Below are positions 44,465 to 55,201 of a stretch of DNA of 64,000 nt, piece by piece (positions within the stretch are counted from its first letter, which is position 1; the number at the start of each line of letters is the position of its first letter). The DNA comes from Amphiduros pacificus. Its lineage: Eukaryota > Annelida > Polychaeta > Phyllodocida > Hesionidae. A model generated the notes under the pieces. It was given only the letters and a program-made list of their open reading frames with translations. It ran no database searches and had not been told where the DNA came from. Made by a program: the position numbers and the translations under genes. The DNA lies in the NCBI GenBank assembly GCA_949316495.1, contig OX439012.1, forward strand, positions 34,979,672 to 35,043,671. The letters run 5' to 3'.

Positions 44465-44739
44465 AGTGGAGCAAGGGTTAATGCTCTTAGTGAAGACTAT
44501 GAGGGTTAATGGTCTTAGTGAAGACTATGAGGGTTAATGGTCTTAGTGAAGACTATGAGGGTTAATGGTCTTAGTGAAGACTATGAGGGTTAATGCTCTT
44601 AGTGAAGACTATGGGGGTTAATGCTCTTAGTGAAGACTATGAGGGTTAATGGTCTTAGTGAAGACTATGAGGGTTAATGCTCTTAGTGAAGACTATGAGG
44701 GTTAATGCTCTTAGTGAAGACTATGAGGGTTAATGCTCT
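44465..44739. repeat. 28-bp minisatellite, left block
   Basis: Nine to ten units of TTAATGGTCTTAGTGAAGAC plus TATGAGGG. The array is continued by a diverged block at 45059-45262 on the other side of a SINE. Confidence 0.95.
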
Positions 44740-45057
44740 GTTTGTTTGTTTGTTTGGGGTTTTACATCACTTTCAGCATTATTTCAGTTATTTCGTGATG
44801 AGACCTACTTGTAGCAGATATAGTGCTGCCTCACTGAATTGTTACGCAGCAGGTCCTTGACATGACAACCCACCCGGTCACAGATTTACAAGGACAACGG
44901 GTTAACCCTTTGGCACAGGCCTCAGCTCATGTGCGAAATTGTATCATGAATTCAATCTGGGCATGACCAGGGATCGAACCCACAACCTTTAGATCACCAC
45001 AGTGGGACTGGTGGTAATAAGCTGGCGTTCTTACCAACTGCGCCACGGCCCCTGGCC
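44740..45057 (-). mobile_element. SINE, full length, inside a minisatellite
   Basis: It runs in reverse from GTTTGTTTGTTTGTTTGGGG to the tRNA-like head (TGCGCCACGGCCCCTGGCC). TTAATGCTCT flanks both ends (44730-44739 and 45059-45068) and fits a 10-bp target duplication, although the word also belongs to the array unit. Confidence 0.92.
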
Positions 45058-45058
45058 T

Positions 45059-45262
45059 TTAATGCTCTCAGTAAAGACTGTGACAGTTAATGCTCTCAGT
45101 CAAGACTGTAACAGTTAATGCTCTCAGTAAAGACTGTGACAGTTAATGCTCTCAGTAAAGACTGTGACAGTTAATGCTCTCAGTAAAGACTGTGACAGTT
45201 AATGCTCTCAGTAAAGACTGTGACAGTTAATGCTCTCAGTAAAGACTGTGACAGTTAATGCC
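45059..45262. repeat. 28-bp minisatellite, right block
   Basis: Seven units of TTAATGCTCTCAGTAAAGAC plus TGTGACAG. Same period as the left block, but with a different consensus (CAGTAAAGACTGTGACAG versus TAGTGAAGACTATGAGGG). Confidence 0.95.
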
Positions 45263-45689
45263 CTTTGTGAAGACTATGAGGGGTAATGTTCGTTGTATGG
45301 ACTATGAGGATCAATGTTCTACATAAAATTATGTCCTTTACTGTTAACAATATCAATAGTCCTGCCTTAAGAAACCATACGGATAAATGAAGGCTGCAGA
45401 GTGAGTCTTTGTTGTGGGGTGAGTGTCATTCCAAGTCGCTTCTGTAATCCATCGCAGCCGACTCTTGTTGGCCACATAGGTATAAACCGGATATTGCTTC
45501 CATGGTGAAAAGACATAACATTGCTACAGTCTTTTGGTATAATTTGGGACATTTAGACCAAAGGACCCTCTTCATAGTGTTGGTAACAGATTTGACCTTA
45601 ACCTGAGGGAACATCCGCACCATGAAAGATTCAACTGTTTAGCAAACAGTTCTTGGTTAAGCTATGGTCCATGCATAAATCAAGGGGAA
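45263..45689. other. Gene-free stretch
   Basis: Overlapping minus frames at 45367-45623 are unrecognised. The 3' part may already belong to the LINE fragment that follows. Confidence 0.3.
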
Positions 45690-46455
45690 TACTTATGACC
45701 TATCAATTCTGGCAGAAAGATTTAACGACTTCTTCCTTGGTAAAATTGATAAAATCCGTAAGGATATGGAGAGTGGGTCTATTTCTCCACCAGATGGCGT
45801 GGTGTACAATGGTGAGGCTACTGCATGTGAAACTTCGCCTACAGAGAGGTTCACACATTTGTCTACTGATGAGGTGCTTAAGTTGGTTAAGGAGGCAGCA
45901 AGGAAGTCACGTGAGCTTGATCCTATTGATCCTATCCCTATGTGGCTCTAGCATCACTGCTCCCACTCATCACTGCTCCCACTCATCACTACTCCCACTC
46001 ATCACTACTCCCACTCATCACTGCTCCCACTCATCACTGCTCCCACTCATCACTGCTCCCACTCATCACTGCTCCCACTCATCACTGCTCCCACTCATCA
46101 CTGCTCCCACTCATCACTGCTCCCACTCATCACTGCTCCCACTCATCACTGCTCCCACTCATCACTGCTCCCACTCATCAGCGTGAAAACTATGATTTTT
46201 GTTCAACTCTTGAATAATTTATTTGTATAGCGCATACACCAAGTAAACTTGCTTGATCAATATGTTGATAACAGGATTTTGACACAAATGATTATCAAAA
46301 GCTGCTGAAGAGACTTGAATCTCGATGTAAGGTCAAAGGTCATGGATTGAACTGGATCAGGTCATACACAATGGACAAGGAACACTGTGTTGAGGTTGGA
46401 GAGCATAGATCCTCTCTGGGTATGGAGTCGCTCAGGGATCCGCCCTGAAGCCAAG
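45690..46455 (+). pseudogene. LINE F: CR1-like reverse transcriptase remnants around a minisatellite
   Basis: The first piece reads FLGKIDKIRKDMESGSIS, HLSTDEVLKLVKEAARKSRE and LDPIDPIPMWL, the CR1-like linker and reverse transcriptase start. Then comes a 16-bp minisatellite (45951-46183). After a gap, about 46300-46455 reads LLKRLESRCKVKGHGLNWIR and EVGEHRSSLG, matching the LEKRxGITGTALKWFRSYL region of LINE D. The part between is lost. A dead fragment, no start or stop of its own. Confidence 0.75.
45951..46183. repeat. 16-bp minisatellite inside LINE F
   Basis: About fourteen and a half units of ATCACTGCTCCCACTC, nearly invariant. The frames HHCSHSSLLPLITAPT are repeat artefacts. Confidence 0.97.
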
Positions 46456-46894
46456 ATATCCATTTCCAGATGTGCTAGTCTCGTTCTATTTATTACTACA
46501 CCATCTATAAGTATCCAATAGTTATTTTCAACACATTTCTTGAAATATCGTGGAATCAAATATATTGTTAAAATGAAAAAGTGGAAACTGAGATTTTCGA
46601 GATATACACATATGGATAGATTTGATATTAACATGGCCTTTCAAACAATTACAAATTTCCAGGCTCTTTACATGCATTAACAAAAGTAAAGACCAATATA
46701 TTCAGAACATGACCATTCAAGAGGAATACACTTTAGGCAAACAAGAAAACTACTTGATATTATATGTAAATATGGGCAAGATGCAGAAACAAATCTCCTC
46801 AAATAGCTCATGTAGGATACAATATTTATACAAGACACTTAAATGTAAATTTGCACCAATTCTCGTGTCAGAACAGTCACGTGCACATTACAAG
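46456..46894. other. Gene-free stretch before the 45-bp array
   Basis: A 90-codon frame (from 46622) runs into the 45-bp array. It has no motif I recognise and I do not treat it as a gene. Confidence 0.35.
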
Positions 46895-49800
46895 CGATAC
46901 AAATTAAGACCACATTGTGCATCCACCTCCCCAGATATCATTGTAGGAATACTACCACATTGTGCAACCATCTCCCCTGATATCATTGTAGGAATACTTC
47001 CACATTGTGCAACCACCTCCCCTGATATCATTGTAGGAATACTACCACATTGTGCAACCACCTCCCCTGATATCATTGTAGGAATACTACCACATTGTGC
47101 AACCACCTCCCCTTATATCATTGTAGGAAAACTACCACATTGTGCAACCACCTCCCCTGATATCATTGTAGGAATACTACCACATTGTGCAACCACCTCC
47201 CCTGATATCATTGTAGGAAAACTACCACTTTGTGCAACCACCTCCCCTGATATCATTGTAGGAATACTACCACATTGTGCAACCACCTCCCCTTATATCA
47301 TTGTAGGAATACTACCACATTGTGCAACCACCTCCCCTTATATCATTGTAGGAATACTACCACATTGTGCAACCACCTCCCCTGATATCATTGTAGGAAT
47401 ACTACCACATTGTGCAACCACCTCCACAGATATCATTGTAGGAATACTACCACGTTGTGCAACCACCTCCCCTTATATCATTGTAGGAATACTACCACTT
47501 TGTGCAACCACCTCCCCTGATATCATTGTAGGAATACTACCACATTGTGCAACCACCTCCCCTTATATCATTGTAGGAATACTACCACATTGTGCAACCA
47601 CCTCCCCTGATATCATTGTAGGAATACTACCACATTGTGCAACCACCTCCCCTGATATCATTGTAGGAATACTACCACATTGTGCAACCACCTCCCCTGA
47701 TATCATTGTAGGAATACTTCCACATTGTGCAACCACCTCCCCAGATATCATTGTAGGAATACTACCAGATCGTGCAACCACCTCCCCTGATATCATTGTA
47801 GGAATACTACCACATTGTGCAACCACCTCCCCTTATATCATTGTAGGAATACTACCACATTGTGCAACCACCTCCCCTTATATCATTGTAGGAATACTAC
47901 CACTTTGTGCAACCACCTCCCCTGATATCATTGTAGGAATACTACCACATTGTGCAACCACCTCCCCTTATATCATTGTAGGAATACTACCACATTGTGC
48001 AACCACCTCCCCTTATATCATTGTAGGAATACTACCACATTGTGCAACCACCTCCCCTGATATCATTGTAGGAATACTACCACATTGTGCAACCACCTCC
48101 CCTGATATCATTGTAGGAATACTTCCACATTGTGCAACCACCTCCCCAGATATCATTGTAGGAATACTACCAGATCGTGCAACCACCTCCCCTGATATCA
48201 TTGTAGGAATACTACCACATTGTGCAACCACCTCCCCTGATATCATTGTAGGAATACTTCCACATTGTGCAACCACCTCCCCTTATATCATTGTAGGAAT
48301 ACTACCACATTGTGCAACCACCTTCCCTGATATGATTGTATGAATACTACCACATTGTGCAACCACCTCCCCTTATATCATTGTAGGAATACTACCACAT
48401 TGTGCAACCACCTCCCCAGATATCATTGTAGGAATACTACCACATTGTGCAACCACCTCCCCTGATATCATTGTAGGAATACTACCACATCGTGCAACCA
48501 CCTTCCCTGATATCATTGTAGGAATACTACCACATTGTGCAACCACCTCCCCTGATATCATTGTAGGAATACTACCACATTGTGCAACCACCTCCACAGA
48601 TATCATTGTAGGAATACTACCACGTTGTGCAACCACCTCCCCTTATATCATTGTAGGAATACTACCACTTTGTGCAACCACCTCCCCTGATATCATTGTA
48701 GGAATACTACCACATTGTGCAACCACCTCCCCTTATATCATTGTAGGAATACTACCACATTGTGCAACCACCTTCCCTGATATCATTGTAGGAATACTAC
48801 CACATTGTGCAACCACCTCCCCTTATATCATTGTAGGAATACTACCACATTGTGCAACCACCTCCCCTGATATCATTGTAGGAATACTACCACATTGTGC
48901 AACCACCTCCCCTGATATCATTGTAGGAATACTACCACATTGTGCAACCACCTCCCCTTGTATCATTGTAGGAATACTACCACATTGTGCAACCACCTTC
49001 CCTGATATCATTGTAGGAATACTACCACATTGTGCAACCACCTCCCCTGATATCATTGTAGGAATACTACAACATTGTGTAACCACCTCCCCTTATATCA
49101 TTGTAGGAATACTACCACATTGTGCAACCACCTCCCCTTATATCATTGTAGGAATACTACCACATTGTGCAACCATCTCCCCTGATATCATTGTAGGAAT
49201 ACTTCCACATTGTGCAACCACCTCCCCAGATATCATTGTAGGAATACTACCACATCGTGCAACCACCTCCCCTGATATCATTGTAGGAATACTACCACAT
49301 TGTGCGTCCACCTCCACAGATATCATTGTAGGAATACTACCACATTGTGCAACCACCTCCCCTTATATCATTGTAGGAATACTACCACATTGTGCAACCA
49401 CCTCCCCTGATATCATTGTAGGAATACTACCACATTGTGCAACCACCTCCCCTGATATCATTGTAGGAATACTACCACATTGTGCAACCACCTCCCCTGA
49501 TATCATTGTAGGAATACTACCACATTGTGCAACCACCTCCCCTTATATCATTGTAGGAATACTACCACATTGTGCAACCACCTTCCCTGATATCATTGTA
49601 GGAATACTACCACATTGTGCAACCACCTCCCCTTATATCATTGTAGGAATACTACCACATTGTGCAACCACCTTCCCTGATATCATTGTAGGAATACTAC
49701 CACATTGTGCAACCACCTCCCCTGATATCATTGTAGGAATACTACCACATTGTGCAACCACCTCCCCTTATATCATTGTAGGAATACTACCACATTGTGC

Positions 49801-50200
49801 AACCACCTCCCCTGATATCATTGTAGGAATACTACCACATTGTGCAACCACCTCCCCTGATATCATTGTAGGAATACTACCACATTGTGCAACCACCTCC
49901 ACAGATATCATTGTAGGAATACTACCACATTGTGCAACCACCTCCCCTGATATCATTGTAGGAATACTACCACATTGTGCAACCACCTCCCCTGATATCA
50001 TTGTAGGAATACTACCACATTGTGCAACCACCTCCCCTGATATCATTGTAGGAATACTACCACATTGTGCAACCACCTCCCCTGATATCATTGTAGGAAT
50101 ACTACCACATTGTGCAACCACCTCCTCTTATATCATTGTAGGAATACTACCACATTGTGCAACCACCTCCTCTTATATCATTGTAGGAATACTACCAACT
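46895..50200. repeat. 45-bp minisatellite, 3.3 kb
   Basis: About 73 units with ATCATTGTAGGAATACTACC, ACATTGTGCAACCACCTCCC and CTGAT. Since 45 is a multiple of three, frames stay open on both strands (IIVGILPHCATTSPD on plus, MVAQCGSIPTMISGE on minus). Higher-order duplications exist: CCAGATCGTGC at 47765 and 48170 (9 units apart) and CCACGTTGTGC near 47450 and 48620 (26 units apart). Confidence 0.97.
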
Positions 50201-50309
50201 ATTCAGCAAAAGTCAGCTTAGGTGGTTCTGCTTCCATCTTCTGTGTTTTCTATTTAATTTACTTCCAACAAATTCATAGAATCAAGGTATAGTATTAATA
50301 GTTTTATAG
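50201..50309. other. Spacer between minisatellite and LINE B
   Basis: Short AT-rich stretch. TTTTATAG at 50302-50309 may be the LINE B target duplication. Confidence 0.4.
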
Positions 50310-50443
50310 ACATAGACATAGACATAGAAATATTTTATTAATGTGTCACACACCTTATTACTAAAAATTTTTACATTGTATACTGAATTATGATAAAAGG
50401 CATCCAGCCGATACCGACTTATGAGACACTTACACTTTAAAAA

Positions 50444-53400
50444 TCACTTTAAAAATCTTTTCCTTCTGGCAAACATGTTATAACACATGTTCACCAACTG
50501 TCCTTGTAAGTCTTTGTTTAGCATTAGCTTAATGTATTTTATGTGAGCAGGGAGGTTGTGGAAGTTCTCATCCATTTTACTAAAAACATCATATCTCAAA
50601 TCATTATACAGATTGCATTCAATTAAAAAATGGATTTCTGTTTCAACACTATGGCTATCACAGAGCGTACAAATTCTATTTTCAAGTTCCACTGGAGGTT
50701 TTGTGTATCGTCCAGTCTCAATGGCCAGTGGAAGTGTTCCACATCGTAATCTACTTAAAACCCGCCTCTTAAAGCGTGGGATGTTTGTAACAAGATAATC
50801 CTCAGGTTCCAGTCTGTCTTTATGAAGCCTATATGTACGTAACTTATTTCCATTAATCATATTGTTTTGATCATTCCACAATTCATTATACCAGCTTATC
50901 TGATCATGCAATGTAACATTTTTCTCCACATCAGTTATAACATGTTTTGAGCGTCTCTCTGTGCATGTCTCTAAAATGTTCCAGGAATCATATTTTTCCC
51001 CAAGTTGCTTGACGCTTCTCTCCCATGTGCGTCCTGTCTTTGCCAGAGACCAGCTATGTATCTTTTTAGTAATCCTGTTTTCAGATGTATTTTGGAGCCG
51101 TATCCAGAGTCTAAAAACCTGCATATGCTGTCTGGTGAGTGCTGAGGGCCATCCCATATCTCCCTGGGCTGCAATATTATTGCTGTTACCCCCTACTCCC
51201 ATGTAAAACTTGCAAGCCTTGGAGTAAACATTGTTAATAACACGGTGTTTTTTAGTCCCCCATATTCCAGCTCCATAATTTAAAATAGGTTGAACAAGGC
51301 TATTAAATAATCCAGTGAATACCTTATAATTCATTCCTCCAGCTGAGAAATATTTGCTTATTAGCACACCCAAAGCTCTACTGGCTGATCTTGCTAGCTC
51401 TGTCACTGCCTTATCCATGGTGAGGTGTTCATCTAACCAGAACCCAAGGTATTTGTACTCCTTTACATGAGCTATTATCCAGTCATTAAACATGAACTCA
51501 TATTGTGTGGCATCCACACCCTTTGGTCTGTAGTGAACTATTTTTGTTTTTTCTTTATTTAAAGACAATCTCCATTTCTTACACCAAGCCTGCAGACACT
51601 TTAACATCCGTTGCAGCTTCTGTTCAGACGGAGCTATTAGAGCTATATCGTCAGCAAACAGAAATAGGGATATGATATCTCCATCAATATCAACACCACA
51701 GTTGAGGGCTCGTATATCTGAAGCCAGGTCATTCACATAGATTGAAAACAAAGTTGGCGAAATAACACATCCTTGCTTGACGCCTCCAGTAACATCAAAC
51801 CAAGGTGTTAGAGTGTTATTTACTTTTACAGCACATTTCACATCTTCGTACAGGGATTTGATGGCATCTAAAATCTTTCCTCGCACTCCAACTTTTTGTA
51901 GTTTATACCACAAACAGTTACGGTTTACATTGTCAAAGGCCTTGGAGGCGTCAACATAACAGACAAAAGTTGATTGTTTACTGAGCTTCCTATTGTTTAT
52001 GATGGTATAGAGACTATGGAGGTGATCTTCACAGCTTCTTTTCTTTCTATAGCCATTCTGTTCATCAGCAACTAAGTCATTCTCCTCTAACCATTTAACA
52101 AGACGACTATTTAAAATATCACAGTAAATCTTACATGGCACTGATAGGAGTGTAATTCCTCTATAATTTAATGGGATGCGACTGTCTTTACTGGAACATT
52201 TTGGAATTGGATTAATGATGCCTCGTCTCCACAGTGTTGGTACTTTACCAGTATAAAAGCAACAGTTAATAATCTTATGCAATAGTTGAATGCACACAGG
52301 ATTTTTTAAAACTTCAGCTGGGATAGAGTCAAACCCAGATGCTTTATGTAGCTTGGCTCTTCTCACTGCATCACACACCTCTGAGAAGTCTATGTCTCTA
52401 TTCAAATAATCTGAATTTGGAACATCTATTGGCCATATGTTGTTTTTCAAACTCTGTTCAATATTTTTCAGGTGGTTTTCATCAAAAGTGGTTTCATCAT
52501 TTGAACTATATAGTGTTTGAAAGTCAATATGCCATTTATCCAAAACAGCTTTTCTGTCTCTAATTACATCACCTCTTTCATTTGTAACCTCCCATGGTAT
52601 CTTAAACTGTCTGTCTTTCTTTATTCCTAATTTGCCAATTTTTCTCCAGAATGTTGAAGTATCATTTGTGTAGTCATTTAGTAAACTATCTTGCTGTTCC
52701 TTTTGATATTGTCTTTTGGCTTGCCTATTTAATTTATCGAAATGTTTCCTTTCACCACAGTATTTAGCTTTCAGCTGCCTTTTCCTATTTGCACTTCTAT
52801 GAAATCTTTTCCATATCTTTTCACTTTCTTCAACTTTAGTCCATTGATTTTGTAAATTCTCATTCCAGTAAGGTTTGTATAAACTCTTTTTTGGCTTTTG
52901 TTGACTGTCCTTACATTGTGGATACTTTTTCTCCATTTCTGAGATTACAAGATGAGCAAAATCATTATATGCATCATCAACTTCCTGCTCTAGTGTGATC
53001 AGCTGTTCAATTCTGTAAATGGCATCATTTATATGTTGTAAATTATCACTGTTTTGCAAGAAATCAAGAGGCACAGATTTAACCACAAACTTTTTCAATG
53101 TTTGGCCTGAGCCAGCATCCTCCTGACTACTCGACATGGATGCAGCATTGGAGAAGGATTCAATTTCACACTGTGGCAACAATAGGCTCCAGCATAATAA
53201 TGAGTGGTCAGGTATGATATCCGGAGGTGTCATTTCATGTTTTCTTACAGCACTAGTCATGGATAACACACTGAAGTCTGTATAATTATGAAGCTGTTCG
53301 TGTGGGACAAGTACATAATCCACCACAGACTTCCCTGTTGTTTTTACACATGTGAAATCATTTTCACCTTGGATTCTGCCATTCAACATGCACATGCTTG

Positions 53401-53698
53401 TATTCACACAAAAATCAATCAACAGATCACCATATTCATTTTCACATTCATCTATGCTATCTCTGGGTGGTACATCATCCACACCTTCTATAAAATCACA
53501 CATATCCGAGCACCTTGAATTCACATCTCCACACACACAGATTAATCCTTCATTCTGGTATGTATACACTTGTTTTAATAGACTATTATAGAACATTTCT
53601 CCTCCCTCTCCATGGGCAGAGTATTTTGGTGGCAAATAACAGGCACATAGAACATAAAACAAAATCAGCGACTCATTTTGGATGTGAATTTCAACCAC
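50444..53698 (-). CDS. LINE B ORF2, endonuclease C-terminus plus reverse transcriptase
   Basis: A long open frame (about 1080 codons). It holds the second half of the endonuclease (LICVCGDVNSRCSD, SVVDYVLVPHE, IPDHSLLCWSL). A basic linker (FHRSANRKRQLKAKY) and the reverse transcriptase follow: NYRGITLLSVPCKIYCDILN, VADEQNGYRKKRSCEDHLHS, FVCYVDASKAFDNV, GVKQGCVISPTLFSIYVNDL, FLFADDIALIAP (active site near 51650-51665) and YKYLGFWLDE. The C-terminal CX2CX9HX4C motif begins CTLC. The first residues are only the start of the open frame; the true protein continues upstream in a shifted frame to 54009. Confidence 0.92.
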   Translation of the reverse strand: MVEIHIQNESLILFYVLCACYLPPKYSAHGEGGEMFYNSLLKQVYTYQNEGLICVCGDVNSRCSDMCDFIEGVDDVPPRDSIDECENEYGDLLIDFCVNTSMCMLNGRIQGENDFTCVKTTGKSVVDYVLVPHEQLHNYTDFSVLSMTSAVRKHEMTPPDIIPDHSLLCWSLLLPQCEIESFSNAASMSSSQEDAGSGQTLKKFVVKSVPLDFLQNSDNLQHINDAIYRIEQLITLEQEVDDAYNDFAHLVISEMEKKYPQCKDSQQKPKKSLYKPYWNENLQNQWTKVEESEKIWKRFHRSANRKRQLKAKYCGERKHFDKLNRQAKRQYQKEQQDSLLNDYTNDTSTFWRKIGKLGIKKDRQFKIPWEVTNERGDVIRDRKAVLDKWHIDFQTLYSSNDETTFDENHLKNIEQSLKNNIWPIDVPNSDYLNRDIDFSEVCDAVRRAKLHKASGFDSIPAEVLKNPVCIQLLHKIINCCFYTGKVPTLWRRGIINPIPKCSSKDSRIPLNYRGITLLSVPCKIYCDILNSRLVKWLEENDLVADEQNGYRKKRSCEDHLHSLYTIINNRKLSKQSTFVCYVDASKAFDNVNRNCLWYKLQKVGVRGKILDAIKSLYEDVKCAVKVNNTLTPWFDVTGGVKQGCVISPTLFSIYVNDLASDIRALNCGVDIDGDIISLFLFADDIALIAPSEQKLQRMLKCLQAWCKKWRLSLNKEKTKIVHYRPKGVDATQYEFMFNDWIIAHVKEYKYLGFWLDEHLTMDKAVTELARSASRALGVLISKYFSAGGMNYKVFTGLFNSLVQPILNYGAGIWGTKKHRVINNVYSKACKFYMGVGGNSNNIAAQGDMGWPSALTRQHMQVFRLWIRLQNTSENRITKKIHSWSLAKTGRTWERSVKQLGEKYDSWNILETCTERRSKHVITDVEKNVTLHDQISWYNELWNDQNNMINGNKLRTYRLHKDRLEPEDYLVTNIPRFKRRVLSRLRCGTLPLAIETGRYTKPPVELENRICTLCDSHSVETEIHFLIECNLYNDLRYDVFSKMDENFHNLPAHIKYIKLMLNKDLQGQLVNMCYNMFARRKRFLK

Positions 53699-54009
53699 AG
53701 CATAGATTCCTCTGTGTTATCCAGTATTTTCACATCAAACACTGTGAGGAGACGCTCATGCACAAATATTCCAATACCTCCCGATCCACGCTTTGCTCTG
53801 TGATGGGTATTTTTCCTGTTATGTGGATAATACTTGTATCCTGGCACATTAATGTGAGCTCTTCCACGCAAGAAACTTTCACTGATACACAATATATCAA
53901 AATCCTCCCTCAGTAGTAGATCCTGTCGAAAATATGAATTTGAATTGTCATTGACTGACCAACCAGCAACATTCCAGGCTCCGATATGTAAACGATATCG
54001 GCCCGCATC
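53665..54009 (-). CDS. LINE B ORF2, endonuclease N-terminus
   Basis: Directly after the ORF1 TAG the same frame reads RYRLHIGAWNVAGWSVNDNS (first strand, catalytic Asn), FDILCISESFL (catalytic Glu), AKRGSGGIGIFVHERLL and ESMLWLKFTS, before leaving the frame of the rest of ORF2. Comparison with LINE A (MLWLKFTSQK) places a one-base change in the A run of CCAAAATGAG near 53687. There is no in-frame Met before the first catalytic strand, as in LINE A. Confidence 0.88.
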   Translation of the reverse strand, partial: DAGRYRLHIGAWNVAGWSVNDNSNSYFRQDLLLREDFDILCISESFLRGRAHINVPGYKYYPHNRKNTHHRAKRGSGGIGIFVHERLLTVFDVKILDNTEESMLWLKFTSKMSR

Positions 54010-54789
54010 CTAATCTTTCTTTGATGGCACAATACGGTCACCTATTACTCTGAAATCATTCTCTTTGCCAACTGCTTTGAGTAATGTTCTCATATTTCCT
54101 GCAGTCTTTTTAGCAGAGTCAGTCATCTCCGGTTCAATCCATACTTTTTCATACTGTTTAATTTCCTTTAAGGTTCTTTTCTTTTTCAGAACTTGAGATC
54201 TTTGTTCTGAATCCTGGAATTCTACCTTTATTATTCCAGGTCGCCGGTCTCTCCCTTTTTTCCTTTCTACATCCTTGATTTTAACATCCTTCATTTTCAG
54301 GCCATCTTTCAAAAGTTTTTCCACATGATTTTTTGTGGCCTGCTTGTCTGTTGCTTCTGCCTCCACATATGGAATGTTCTTTATGACAAGACTTGAGTTT
54401 GTAGTTTGGCTGTTTGTTGCTACAGCTTGGGCATATGATTTTGATAGCTCTTTCTGTTTTTCCTCAAATCCTAGAAATTTCTTTTCCAGCTCTTCAATAT
54501 CACGTTTTATTTCTGCCTTCAACTTTGCAATCTCTCTGTTAACAGCCTTTGACACAGCCTCCTCCACTATGTCTGTTATGTCATTTTTCATGTCTGATCT
54601 AAAAGCATCAATTTTCTCATCCATACCTTTTTGAAAGGTTTGCATACTTTTCACTAAGTCTGAAATGGCACTACTGTCCTTATCTGACAATTGACTGCCA
54701 GAAGGCATTTCACCGTCTTCCTCCTCCTGTTCTACAATATCCTTTTCAATGGGCTTTGCCCCCTTTCTTGTAGTAACCTTTTCCTTCAT
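54010..54789 (-). CDS. LINE B ORF1, coiled-coil/RRM-like RNA-binding protein
   Basis: 259 residues from the ATG at 54789 (MKEKVTTRK), chosen over an upstream GTG because it aligns with LINE A ORF1. An acidic Ser-rich start spans about 15-40, a charged coiled coil about 45-118, and an RRM-like fold about 134-220 (SLVIKNIPYVEAE, then IIKVEFQDSEQ). A basic end closes with SKKD and TAG. Likely an RNA-binding chaperone forming coiled-coil oligomers. Intact. Confidence 0.9.
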   Translation of the reverse strand: MKEKVTTRKGAKPIEKDIVEQEEEDGEMPSGSQLSDKDSSAISDLVKSMQTFQKGMDEKIDAFRSDMKNDITDIVEEAVSKAVNREIAKLKAEIKRDIEELEKKFLGFEEKQKELSKSYAQAVATNSQTTNSSLVIKNIPYVEAEATDKQATKNHVEKLLKDGLKMKDVKIKDVERKKGRDRRPGIIKVEFQDSEQRSQVLKKKRTLKEIKQYEKVWIEPEMTDSAKKTAGNMRTLLKAVGKENDFRVIGDRIVPSKKD

Positions 54790-54810
54790 TGTGTTTGCCT
54801 TTGGAGGGAA

Positions 54811-54945
54811 CAATCCAGGAAGAATGTTTGTAAACACTGGGTTAATCTGGGACACCTCTGGTCACACACACAACTCAACTCCAGGAACAATGTTTGTAAA
54901 CACTTGGTGCAATATGGGCTACACACAACTCAGCTGTGCTTGACC
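54811..54945 (-). repeat. Tandem ~60-bp motifs in the LINE B 5' UTR
   Basis: Two adjacent diverged copies contain CCAGGAA(G/C)AATGTTTGTA, AACACT(G/T)GG, GGG(A/C)TACAC-like and CACACAACTCA. Repeated 5' UTR monomers act as promoters in some LINEs, but that role is inference here. Confidence 0.5.
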
Positions 54946-55201
54946 CCTCAGCTTGTTGCCCTGGTAACCGGTAAACAAAGCCAATATTTTCCACAGGTTT
55001 CAGATCAAAAGTTCCCTCTAAAGTCACTTTCTACACTTCCTTTTGTTACAATTTATACACATTCATTTTCTCTGTATGTTTAAATCCAAACATGTTCTTT
55101 TCCATAATCTATGTTTTCCTCTTAGTAGGTAAAAACAGACTTAAAATCCTGTACAGCTTGCAGTGTTGTCTGAATAGGAAATCGCTCAAGCATGATTTAG
55201 C

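Larger units (their letters stand above)
50310..55201 (-). mobile_element. LINE B: nearly intact two-ORF non-LTR retrotransposon
   Basis: Minus strand: a ~0.4-kb 5' UTR with tandem motifs, ORF1 (54789-54010), in-frame TAG, ORF2 (54009-50444), a 3' UTR of about 130 bases and a (TCTATG)n tail. TTTTATAG at 50302-50309 and 55202-55209 is a possible 8-bp target duplication, though the sequence is AT-rich and this is tentative. The only coding lesion I see is a one-base frame change in an A run near 53687. It shares all domains and ORF layout with LINE A, but the protein sequences are well diverged. Clade not assigned. Confidence 0.88.

Noticed and set aside
46622-48343. 573-codon open frame on the plus strand
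   Set aside because: All but the first ~90 codons are the 45-bp repeat, open only because 45 is a multiple of three. The minus strand is equally open and the non-repeat start has no recognisable domain.
50444-54789. Host gene encoding a large reverse-transcriptase-like protein
   Set aside because: ORF1, endonuclease, reverse transcriptase and hexamer tail make it a LINE. No introns or host domains.
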